Of a stretch of DNA of 64,000 nucleotides, positions 30,424-38,278 are shown one piece after another; position 1 is the stretch's first letter; the number at the start of each line of letters is the position of its first letter. The stretch is from Pseudomonas sp. PDNC002 (lineage in GTDB: Bacteria > Pseudomonadota > Gammaproteobacteria > Pseudomonadales > Pseudomonadaceae), in contig NZ_CP070356.1 of assembly GCF_016919445.1 (NCBI RefSeq), positions 5,397,502 to 5,461,501 of the forward strand, in the 5' to 3' direction. The notes under the pieces are model-generated. The model was not told the DNA's origin. It ran no database searches and saw only the letters and a program-made list of their open reading frames with translations. Position numbers and translations under genes: made by a program.

Positions 30424-31608
30424 TCAGGGACGCGAGCCGTCACCCGCGGCCTGGGCGGTCAACGCCGCGGCGGTCTGGGCGACCTCCCCGGCCGCCGCTT
30501 GCGGATTGACGGCAGCCGACGCCGGCTGCGCTTTGGCGCGATCCTGCTCGGCCAGACGCGCGATCAGGCCGGCGATCTGCGCATCCTTCAACTCGATCAG
30601 CTTGTTCAGTTTCTGCGTCTGGCTTTCCAGGTCGGAAATCCGGCTGCGCAGCTCATCGCCTTCACGACGAGCGCTGTCCAGGCCTTCCTGGGCGACCGCC
30701 AATTGCTCGGCCTCGACCTTCTCGCTGTTCTTGCCCGGACGTCCGGAGAGCAGGCGCAGGTTGTCGCGCGCCTCGGCCTTCGCGGGCGCGGCGCCTGCCT
30801 CGGCCTTATGCGTAGCGTCCAGTTGCCGTCCCTGCTGGGCTACCTGCGGATTGCTGCGGGCTTTCCACTGGGCGCTTTGCGATTCGACAAAGGCCGTCGC
30901 CTGGGCATGGCTTTGCTCGCCAATCTGCTGCGCGCTCGGCAGCCGCAGCACCTGGCCGACCTTCAGTCGGTTGATGTTGCCATCGACGAACGCATCCGGA
31001 TTCATTCGCTGGATCGCAGCCATGGTCTGCATGACCGATACGCCCGTGGACGGACGATTGCGCGATGCGATATCCCAGAGAGCATCGTTGCGCTGGATGC
31101 GGTAGCTGTCGGCAGCCTGGGTGGCCTGCGCAGGCTGCACCTGCGCCGCGCGGACCGGAGTGATCGGCGTTGCCGCGATGGCGGGCGGCGTTACCGGGCT
31201 TGCCACATAGCTGGGCGGGTCCAGCAGTATGGTGAATTCGCGCACCAGACGGCCTTGCGGCCAGACGACCTGCAGCACGAAGTTGAGGTACGGCTCGCGG
31301 ATAGGACGCGATGAATTGATACGGATGACGCCGCGGCCATTGCGGCCGACGTCCGGGATAAAGCTCAGGCCGCTGGTCACGACACTGCGGTCCACGCCCA
31401 GCCGCTCGAAATCCTGCGCCGACGCCAGGCTGACCTTCACCTCTTCGGAGGTCAGGTCGGCCACGCCGCGCAATTCGATATTGGCCGAGAGGGTCTGCCC
31501 CAGCACCGCCCGCGAGGAAATCTCGCCCAGCTCCAGGGCGCCTGCCATACCCGGCACGCAAGCCGCGGCCACCGCCGTCGCCAACAACAATCTGTGTAAC
31601 CGAGCCAT
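30424..31608 (-). CDS. Short FimV paralogue, periplasmic, LysM-containing
   Basis: A 394-residue secreted protein that is collinear with the periplasmic half of FimV: signal peptide (ending MAGALELGE), FimV N-terminal domain (VVWPQGRLVREFTILLDPP), LysM domain (about 165-222, RNDALWDIASRNRP), and a coiled coil (EGLDSARREGDELRSRISDL, about 300-350). It then stops in an Ala/Gln-rich tail. There is no inner-membrane helix and no cytoplasmic TPR domain. It should therefore be free in the periplasm and bound to peptidoglycan. It sits between asd and usg-1; PAO1, as I recall, has no gene here. It could compete with FimV or form mixed assemblies with it. Confidence 0.85.
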   Translation of the reverse strand: MARLHRLLLATAVAAACVPGMAGALELGEISSRAVLGQTLSANIELRGVADLTSEEVKVSLASAQDFERLGVDRSVVTSGLSFIPDVGRNGRGVIRINSSRPIREPYLNFVLQVVWPQGRLVREFTILLDPPSYVASPVTPPAIAATPITPVRAAQVQPAQATQAADSYRIQRNDALWDIASRNRPSTGVSVMQTMAAIQRMNPDAFVDGNINRLKVGQVLRLPSAQQIGEQSHAQATAFVESQSAQWKARSNPQVAQQGRQLDATHKAEAGAAPAKAEARDNLRLLSGRPGKNSEKVEAEQLAVAQEGLDSARREGDELRSRISDLESQTQKLNKLIELKDAQIAGLIARLAEQDRAKAQPASAAVNPQAAAGEVAQTAAALTAQAAGDGSRP

Positions 31609-31810
31609 CCTCTCCCCCGCTGCTTGCTATGGCCGGCGCGAAAGGACGCACCGAAACCTGTCCCCATGGACGGGCTGCGAGGATAGCGACTGGTTCCCGG
31701 CTGCTTTTCCGGCTACGTCACAGAAACTGGCGTCAACAGGCCGACGGTCACGCGGACTGGCGTATTTGTGCAGTGGTTCACCTACACAAAGGGAACTTCT
31801 CGTGCATCAG

Positions 31811-31844
31811 AAAGCACGACGCCGGCACTGGGCCGGCGTCGTGG
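31811..31844 (-). terminator. Terminator after asd
   Basis: Perfect 12-base arms CACGACGCCGGC and GCCGGCGTCGTG with a five-base loop, followed on the minus strand by CTTTCT, lie 17 bases past the asd stop. It would separate asd from the short fimV gene, whose promoter should lie in the rest of the gap to 31609. Confidence 0.7.
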
Positions 31845-31860
31845 GATCACGCAGAGCGGA

Positions 31861-32973
31861 TCAACGCTCGAGCAGGATGCGCAGCATGCGGCGCAGCGGC
31901 TCGGCGGCGCCCCACAGCAGTTGGTCGCCGACGGTGAAGGCACCGATGTACTGCGAGCCCATGTTGAGCTTGCGCAGACGGCCGACCGGAACGCTCAGGG
32001 TGCCGGTGACGGCTGCCGGAGTCAGTTCGCGCATGCTGATCTCGCGCTGGTTCGGGATCAGCTTGACCCAGGGGTTGTGCTGGCTGATCAGGCCTTCGAT
32101 GTCCGCGATGGGCACATCCTTGTTCAGCTTGATGGTCAGCGCCTGGCTGTGGCAGCGCATGGCGCCGATGCGCACGCAGATGCCGTCGACCGGGATCGGG
32201 TTCTTGAAGCGACCGAGGATCTTGTTGGTCTCCGCCTGGCCTTTCCACTCTTCGCGGCTCTGGCCGTTCGGCAGTTCCTTGTCGATCCACGGGATCAGGC
32301 TGCCGGCCAGCGGAGCGCCGAAGTTCTCGGTCGGCATGGCATCGCTGCGGATGGCCTCGGCGACCTTGCGGTCGATGTCGAGGATGGCGCTGGACGGGTT
32401 GGCCAGGTCATCGGCGACGGAGGCATTGATGGCGCCCATCTGCTTGATCAGCTCGCGCATGTTCTGCGCGCCGGCGCCGGAGGCCGCCTGGTAGGTCATG
32501 GCGGACATCCACTCGACCAGGCCGGCTTCGAACAGGCCGCCCAGGGCCATCAGCATCAGGCTGACGGTGCAGTTGCCGCCGATGTAGTTCTTGGTGCCAG
32601 CGTCCAGCGAATTGTCGATGACCTTGCGGTTGACCGGGTCGAGGACGATGACCGCGTCATCCTGCATGCGCAGGCTGGAGGCGGCGTCGATCCAGTAGCC
32701 CTGCCAGCCGGCTTCGCGCAGCTTGGGGAAGACTTCGCTGGTGTAGTCGCCACCCTGGCAGGTCAGGATGACGTCGAGGGTTTTCAGTTCCTCGATGCTG
32801 TAGGCGTCCTTGAGGGGGGCAATGTCCTTGCCAATGGACGGGCCTTCGCCACCCACATTGGAGGTGGTGAAGAACACCGGCTCGATCAGGTCGAAGTCCC
32901 GCTCTTCCAGCATCCGCTGCATGAGCACCGAACCCACCATGCCACGCCAACCGATCAGACCTACACGCTTCAT
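31861..32973 (-). CDS. asd: Aspartate-semialdehyde dehydrogenase
   Basis: A 370-residue enzyme making aspartate semialdehyde for lysine, methionine, threonine and diaminopimelate. Nucleotide motif [17 protein letters not shown], catalytic Cys in [14 protein letters not shown] and His in [16 protein letters not shown] are all present, in contrast to usg-1. This is the Gram-negative enzyme type. It follows leuB by 80 bases that hold a long imperfect stem (GCTCCCG/CGGGAGC). Confidence 0.97.
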   Translation of the reverse strand: MKRVGLIGWRGMVGSVLMQRMLEERDFDLIEPVFFTTSNVGGEGPSIGKDIAPLKDAYSIEELKTLDVILTCQGGDYTSEVFPKLREAGWQGYWIDAASSLRMQDDAVIVLDPVNRKVIDNSLDAGTKNYIGGNCTVSLMLMALGGLFEAGLVEWMSAMTYQAASGAGAQNMRELIKQMGAINASVADDLANPSSAILDIDRKVAEAIRSDAMPTENFGAPLAGSLIPWIDKELPNGQSREEWKGQAETNKILGRFKNPIPVDGICVRIGAMRCHSQALTIKLNKDVPIADIEGLISQHNPWVKLIPNQREISMRELTPAAVTGTLSVPVGRLRKLNMGSQYIGAFTVGDQLLWGAAEPLRRMLRILLER

Positions 32974-33053
32974 CGCTACTACACCTTCAAGTATTTAGAG
33001 GGCCGTCGCTCCCGCCTTCCTACAGAGTGCCGGGAGCGAACGAACCGGAGAGA

Positions 33054-34136
33054 TTACAGATTCCGCAGAGCCGCGACTACCGCATCGCCCATTTCGCGGG
33101 TACCGACCTTGGTGCAGCCTTCGGACCAGATGTCACCGGTGCGCAGGCCCTGGTCGAGCACCAGGCTGACGGCCTTCTCGATGGCGTCGGCGGCGGCGCC
33201 TTCGTTGAAGGTGTAACGCAGCATCATCGAGACCGAGAGGATGGTCGCCAGCGGGTTGGCGATGCCCTTGCCGGCGATGTCCGGCGCGGAACCGTGGCAA
33301 GGCTCGTACATGCCCTTGTTGTTCGAGTCCAGCGAGGCAGAAGGCAGCATGCCGATGGAGCCGGTGAGCATGGAAGCCTCATCCGACAGGATGTCGCCGA
33401 ACATGTTGTCGGTCACCATCACGTCGAACTGCTTCGGCGCGCGGACCAGTTGCATGGCGGCGTTGTCGACGTACATGTGCGACAGCTCGATGTCCGGATA
33501 GTCCTTGGCGACTTCCTCGACCACTTCGCGCCACAGCTGGCTGGAAGCCAGGACGTTGGCCTTGTCCACCGAGCACAGCTTCTTGTTGCGCACACGGGCC
33601 ATGTCGAAGCCGACACGGGCGATGCGGCGGATTTCGCTTTCGCTGTACGGCAGGGTGTCGTACGCCTGGCGCTCGCCGTTCTCCAGTACGCGCTGCTCGC
33701 GCGGTTGGCCGAAGTAGATGCCACCGGTCAGCTCACGGACGATGAGGATGTCGAGGCCGGCGACCACTTCGGGCTTCAGGCTGGAGGCATCGGCCAGTTG
33801 CGGGTAGAGGATGGCCGGACGCAGGTTGCCGAACAGGCCCAGTTGCGAGCGGATCTTCAGCAGGCCGCGCTCAGGGCGGATGTCACGCTCGATCTTGTCC
33901 CATTTCGGGCCGCCCACGGCGCCCAGCAGGACGGCGTCGGAGTTGCGCGCGCGCTCCAGGGTCTCGTCGGCCAGCGGTACGCCATGCTTGTCGATGGCGG
34001 CGCCACCGATCACGTCTTCGGTCAGTTCGAAGCCCAGGGCGAACTTGTCGTTGGCCAGCTCCAGCACCTTGACCGCTTCGGCCATGATTTCCGGACCGAT
34101 ACCGTCGCCGGGGAGAACCAGAATCTGTTTGCTCAT
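33054..34136 (-). CDS. leuB: 3-isopropylmalate dehydrogenase
   Basis: A 360-residue NAD-dependent decarboxylating dehydrogenase of leucine synthesis. The start [17 protein letters not shown] is the family start; a GTG four codons upstream is less likely. The metal/substrate segment [14 protein letters not shown] and the [12 protein letters not shown] block are intact. A terminator lies between the methyltransferase gene and leuB, so leuB probably has its own promoter. Confidence 0.97.
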   Translation of the reverse strand: MSKQILVLPGDGIGPEIMAEAVKVLELANDKFALGFELTEDVIGGAAIDKHGVPLADETLERARNSDAVLLGAVGGPKWDKIERDIRPERGLLKIRSQLGLFGNLRPAILYPQLADASSLKPEVVAGLDILIVRELTGGIYFGQPREQRVLENGERQAYDTLPYSESEIRRIARVGFDMARVRNKKLCSVDKANVLASSQLWREVVEEVAKDYPDIELSHMYVDNAAMQLVRAPKQFDVMVTDNMFGDILSDEASMLTGSIGMLPSASLDSNNKGMYEPCHGSAPDIAGKGIANPLATILSVSMMLRYTFNEGAAADAIEKAVSLVLDQGLRTGDIWSEGCTKVGTREMGDAVVAALRNL

Positions 34137-34165
34137 CTCTCTGCTCACTTTTTAAAAGTCGCTTG

Positions 34166-34205
34166 GCAAAAAACGTAACGCCCCGGGCGGCCCACGCCAC
34201 CCGGA
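34166..34205 (-). terminator. Terminator between the methyltransferase gene and leuB
   Basis: CCGGGTGGC and GCCGCCCGG (one G-T pair) with a four-base loop are followed on the minus strand by GGCGTTACGTTTTTTG. Confidence 0.75.
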
Positions 34206-34222
34206 GCGGTCAAAAGCTGAAA

Positions 34223-34987
34223 TCAGCGCTCGGCCCAGAGCACCAGCACGTCGGTGCTGAAGGAACCCTCGGCGTCGATCTCGAAATACTCGCGCACCTC
34301 GTCGCCCACCGAAAGCTGCAGGGCACGAATGGCCTGGCGCATCACTTCCGGAGTGCGCATCCGCTCGACCCAGGAGGTGAACTCCAGGCGCAGGCGTTGG
34401 CGGCTGCAGCCCGTGACGGCAAGCCCCGCCTCACCCACCAGGCGCGCCCACTCGGACGGCGAATAATCGCGCACATGGCTGGTGTCGCGCAGCACTTCGA
34501 CTGCCTGTAAATGCGTATCCAGCAGCGGCAGGCCAGGTGCCGTCACGTCGATGAAGCAGGCCACGCCGCCCGGCTTGAGCACCCGGCGCACGTCGCGCAG
34601 CGCCTGGCCGACATCCCGCCAGTGGTGCGCGGAATAGCGGCTGAAGACGAAGTCGAACTCGCCATCCTCGAACGGCAGCTGCTCGGCGGCGCCGCAGCGG
34701 GTGGAGATGTTGCCCAGCCCGCGCTCCGCGGCTGCCGAAGCCACCACATCGAGCATCTGTTGCGACAGATCGTAGGCCACCACCTCGCCGGCCAGCGGCG
34801 CGACGTTGAAACTCACATGCCCCGCCCCGCAGCCGAGGTCCAGCACACGCGCGCCAGTGGTCGCCGACAGTCGCTCGCGCAGCTGGGCGAATTCCTCACC
34901 CTGGGCGTGGACAGCGCTGGTCAGGTAAGCGTTGGCCTGGGCACCGAACTGGCGCTGTACCACTTGCTCATGGCGACTCTGGGTCAT
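34223..34987 (-). CDS. Class I SAM-dependent methyltransferase (UbiE-like)
   Basis: A 254-residue methyltransferase. SAM motif I is RVLDLGCGAGHVSFNVA (near residue 47), motif II acidic residue in VVAYDLSQQML, and FDFVFSRYSAHHW is the post-motif. Closest in style to UbiE/MenG-type enzymes acting on small molecules, but the substrate is unknown. It is inserted between leuD and leuB on the same strand, which is the normal Pseudomonas order. Confidence 0.88.
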   Translation of the reverse strand: MTQSRHEQVVQRQFGAQANAYLTSAVHAQGEEFAQLRERLSATTGARVLDLGCGAGHVSFNVAPLAGEVVAYDLSQQMLDVVASAAAERGLGNISTRCGAAEQLPFEDGEFDFVFSRYSAHHWRDVGQALRDVRRVLKPGGVACFIDVTAPGLPLLDTHLQAVEVLRDTSHVRDYSPSEWARLVGEAGLAVTGCSRQRLRLEFTSWVERMRTPEVMRQAIRALQLSVGDEVREYFEIDAEGSFSTDVLVLWAER

Positions 34988-35021
34988 GGCTTTCTCCTTG
35001 GTGTTGGCTGCTGCGGCGCCC

Positions 35022-35666
35022 TCAGGCGTCGCGGAACAACCAGGGTTGCTGCTGTTTGTAACCGGTTTCGAAGTTGCGAATGGCGTCGGCGTCCTGCAGG
35101 GTCAGGCCGATGTCGTCCAGGCCGTTGAGCAGGCAGTGCTTGCGGAACGCGTCCACTTCGAAGCTGTACTGCTTGCCGTCCGGACGGGTCACGGTCTGCG
35201 CGGCCAGGTCGACGGTCAGTTGGTAGCCCTCGGTGGCTTCGCACTGGGCGAACAGCTCGTCCACTTCTTCGTCCTTCAAAATGATCGGCAGCAGGCCGTT
35301 CTTGAAGCTGTTGTTGAAGAAGATGTCGGCGAAGCTCGGCGCGATCACGGTGCGGAAGCCGTACTCGTCCAGCGCCCACGGCGCGTGCTCGCGGGAGGAG
35401 CCGCAACCGAAGTTCTCACGGGCGAGCAGCACACTGGCGCCCTGGAAGCGCGGGAAGTTGAGGACGAAGTCCTTGTTGATCGGGCGCTTGGAGTTGTCCT
35501 GGTTCGGCTGGCCAACGTCCAGGTAACGCCACTCGTCGAACAGGTTCGGGCCAAAGCCGGTGCGCTTGATCGACTTGAGGAATTGCTTGGGGATGATCTG
35601 GTCGGTGTCGACGTTGGCGCGGTCGAGCGGCGCGACGAGACCGGTGTGCTGGGTAAAGGCTTTCAT
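35022..35666 (-). CDS. leuD: 3-isopropylmalate dehydratase small subunit
   Basis: A 214-residue swivelling-domain subunit that joins LeuC to isomerise isopropylmalate. The active-site segment [15 protein letters not shown] is intact. It starts 13 bases after the leuC stop, so the two are cotranscribed. Confidence 0.97.
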   Translation of the reverse strand: MKAFTQHTGLVAPLDRANVDTDQIIPKQFLKSIKRTGFGPNLFDEWRYLDVGQPNQDNSKRPINKDFVLNFPRFQGASVLLARENFGCGSSREHAPWALDEYGFRTVIAPSFADIFFNNSFKNGLLPIILKDEEVDELFAQCEATEGYQLTVDLAAQTVTRPDGKQYSFEVDAFRKHCLLNGLDDIGLTLQDADAIRNFETGYKQQQPWLFRDA

Positions 35667-35678
35667 CTATGGGTCTCC

Positions 35679-37106
35679 TCAGGCCTGCATCAATTCACGT
35701 ACGTCGATGAAACGACCGGTCACCGCGGCGGCGGCGGCCATCGCCGGGCTCACCAGGTGAGTACGACCACCGGCGCCCTGGCGGCCTTCGAAGTTGCGGT
35801 TGGAGGTGGAAGCGCAATGCTCGCCACTTTCCAGGCGGTCCGGGTTCATCGCCAGGCACATGGAGCAGCCCGGTTCACGCCATTCGAAGCCGGCTTCGAT
35901 GAAGATCTTGTCCAGGCCTTCCTGTTCGGCTTGCGCCTTGACCAGGCCCGAGCCCGGCACGACCAGCGCCTGTTTCACAGTGGCAGCGACCTTGCGACCC
36001 TTGGCCACGGCGGCGGCGGCGCGCAGGTCTTCGATGCGCGAGTTGGTGCAGGAGCCGATGAACACGCGGTCCAGCTGGATATCGGTGATCGCCTGGTTGG
36101 CGTTCAGGCCCATGTACTTGAGTGCACGGACGATGGAGTCGCGCTTGACCGCATCAGCTTCGGCGGCCGGGTCCGGCACGTTCTGGTCCACCGCGAGGAC
36201 CATCTCCGGGGAAGTACCCCAGCTGACCTGCGGTTTGATGTCCTCGGCACGCAGCTCGACGATGGTGTCGAAGTGCGCATCGGCGTCGGACACCAGGTCG
36301 CTCCAGGCTTCCACGGCCTTGGCCCAGTCACCGCCCTGGGGCGAGAACGGACGACCCTTCACGTACTCGATGGTCTTCTCGTCGCACGCCACCATGCCGA
36401 CGCGGGCACCCGCTTCGATGGACATGTTGCAGATGGTCATGCGGCCTTCCATGGACAGGTCGCGGATGGCGCTGCCGGCGAATTCCAGGGCATGGCCGTT
36501 GCCGCCCGCGGTGCCGATCTTGCCGATCACCGCGAGGACGATGTCCTTGGCAGTCACGCCGAAGGGCAATTTGCCTTCCACGCGGACCTGCATGTTCTTC
36601 ATCTTCTTGGCGACCAGGCACTGGGTGGCGAGCACGTGCTCCACCTCGGAGGTGCCGATGCCGTGGGCCAGCGCACCGAAGGCGCCGTGGGTCGAGGTGT
36701 GCGAGTCGCCGCAAACCACGGTCATGCCCGGCAGGGTCGCGCCCTGCTCCGGGCCGACCACGTGGACGATGCCCTGGCGGACGTCGTTCATCTTGAACTC
36801 GAGGATGCCGAAGTCATCGCAGTTCTCGTCCAGGGTCTGGACCTGGATGCGCGACACTTCGTCGGCGATGGCCTGGAGGCCACCCTTGCGCTCGGCCTGG
36901 GTGGTCGGCACGTTGTGGTCCGGGGTCGCGATGTTCGCATCGATGCGCCACGGCTTGCGGCCGGCCAGGCGCAGGCCTTCGAAGGCCTGCGGGGAAGTCA
37001 CTTCGTGAAGGATGTGGCGGTCGATGTAGATGAGCGACGAACCATCGTCACGGCGCTTCACCTCGTGCATTTCCCAGAGTTTGTCGTAGAGCGTCTTGCC
37101 GGCCAT
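35679..37106 (-). CDS. leuC: 3-isopropylmalate dehydratase large subunit
   Basis: A 475-residue aconitase-family subunit carrying the 4Fe-4S cluster. Cluster cysteines are in [13 protein letters not shown] and [30 protein letters not shown] is the family motif. It is the first gene of the leuC-leuD-methyltransferase unit and is divergent from a LysR gene, a standard arrangement for LysR control of leuCD. Confidence 0.98.
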   Translation of the reverse strand: MAGKTLYDKLWEMHEVKRRDDGSSLIYIDRHILHEVTSPQAFEGLRLAGRKPWRIDANIATPDHNVPTTQAERKGGLQAIADEVSRIQVQTLDENCDDFGILEFKMNDVRQGIVHVVGPEQGATLPGMTVVCGDSHTSTHGAFGALAHGIGTSEVEHVLATQCLVAKKMKNMQVRVEGKLPFGVTAKDIVLAVIGKIGTAGGNGHALEFAGSAIRDLSMEGRMTICNMSIEAGARVGMVACDEKTIEYVKGRPFSPQGGDWAKAVEAWSDLVSDADAHFDTIVELRAEDIKPQVSWGTSPEMVLAVDQNVPDPAAEADAVKRDSIVRALKYMGLNANQAITDIQLDRVFIGSCTNSRIEDLRAAAAVAKGRKVAATVKQALVVPGSGLVKAQAEQEGLDKIFIEAGFEWREPGCSMCLAMNPDRLESGEHCASTSNRNFEGRQGAGGRTHLVSPAMAAAAAVTGRFIDVRELMQA

Positions 37107-37272
37107 CAGAGAGTCCTCATCAGCGTCTTTCTATGCCCCTAGGGCTTGTGGGGATGATGCTATGGGTTGTCATCGAATAACTCAAATTCATATTTTTTAT
37201 CCAAAGGATTCCCACGAGGAATACGGTGCGTTATAAAAGTCTGGCGCCGCCTTCAGAGCGCAGGGAGTCGAC
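37107..37272. promoter_or_regulatory. Divergent control region leuC / LysR gene
   Basis: This gap is much more AT-rich than its surroundings (37165-37240). It contains a palindrome ATCC-AAA-GGAT (37199-37209) and TTATAAAAG near 37232, a possible -10 for the LysR gene. LysR regulators typically bind such shared regions. Confidence 0.45.
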
Positions 37273-38166
37273 ATGGACCTGACCAGCCTCAACACCTTCC
37301 TCGCCATCGCCGAGTCGGGCAGCTTCTCCGAAGCCGGCGAGCGTCTGCACCTGACGCAACCGGCCATCAGCAAGCGCATCGCCGCCCTGGAGAACCAGCT
37401 GGGGGTGCGCCTGTTCGACCGCGTCGGCCGCGAAGTGACCCTGACTGAATCCGGCCGTGCCCTGCTGCCGCGCGCCTACCAGATCCTCAACGTGCTGGAC
37501 GACACCCGCCGCGCCCTGACCAACTTGAACGGCGAGGTGAGCGGCCGACTGGTCCTGGCCACCAGCCACCACATCGGCCTGCATCGTCTGCCGCCGCTGC
37601 TGCGCGCCTTCACCAAGGCCCACCCGCAGGTGGCGCTGGATATCCAGTTCTGCGACTCGGAAGTGGCCTACGAGGAGATTCTCCACGGCCGTGCCGAGCT
37701 GGCCGTGATCACCCTCGCCCCGGAAACCGCCGAGCCCGTACGCGCCGTGCCGGTGTGGGATGACCCGCTGGACTTCGTCGCCGCCCCCGAGCATCCGCTG
37801 TCGGTGCAGGGCCCGGTGTTCCTCGCCGACGTGGCGCGGCACCCGGCGGTGTTCCCCGGTGGCAACACCTTCACCCACCACATCGTGCGGCGCATGTTCG
37901 AGGCCGAGGGCCTGACGCCGAACATCGGCATGAGCACCAACTACATGGAAACCATCAAGATGATGGTCTCCATCGGCCTGGCCTGGAGCGTACTGCCTCG
38001 CACCATGCTGGATGACAGCGTCGTACGCCTGCCGCTACAGGACATCCAGCTCAGCCGCCAGCTGGGCTACATCCTGCACACCGAGCGCACCCTGTCCAAC
38101 GCCGCACGGGCCTTCATGCGCCTGCTCGATGCCCAGGCGGCCGAACTTGCGCCTGTCGCGGCCTAA
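37273..38166 (+). CDS. LysR family regulator, divergent from leuCD
   Basis: A 297-residue LysR protein. Helix-turn-helix at residues 18-37 (SFSEAGERLHLTQPAISKRI), then LENQLGVRLFDRVGREVTLT, and an effector domain of the CysB/CbbR fold. Position next to leuC suggests control of leucine genes; the effector is unknown. The start ATG has an AGGGAG box. Confidence 0.92.
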   Translation: MDLTSLNTFLAIAESGSFSEAGERLHLTQPAISKRIAALENQLGVRLFDRVGREVTLTESGRALLPRAYQILNVLDDTRRALTNLNGEVSGRLVLATSHHIGLHRLPPLLRAFTKAHPQVALDIQFCDSEVAYEEILHGRAELAVITLAPETAEPVRAVPVWDDPLDFVAAPEHPLSVQGPVFLADVARHPAVFPGGNTFTHHIVRRMFEAEGLTPNIGMSTNYMETIKMMVSIGLAWSVLPRTMLDDSVVRLPLQDIQLSRQLGYILHTERTLSNAARAFMRLLDAQAAELAPVAA

Positions 38167-38278
38167 CCTCTATTGTTCTGACAGAACTAGAAGAAGGGGC
38201 CCGAATGCCCGTCCGCACGTCACATCGCGATAGCCGGCCCTGCTTGGCCGACGCCGACAGACACAGTGGGAGCGACGC

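Noticed and set aside
30424..31608. Treating the short FimV gene as a broken fragment of fimV
   Set aside because: It has its own start, signal peptide and stop, clean reading frame and diverged sequence throughout; it is a paralogue, not debris.
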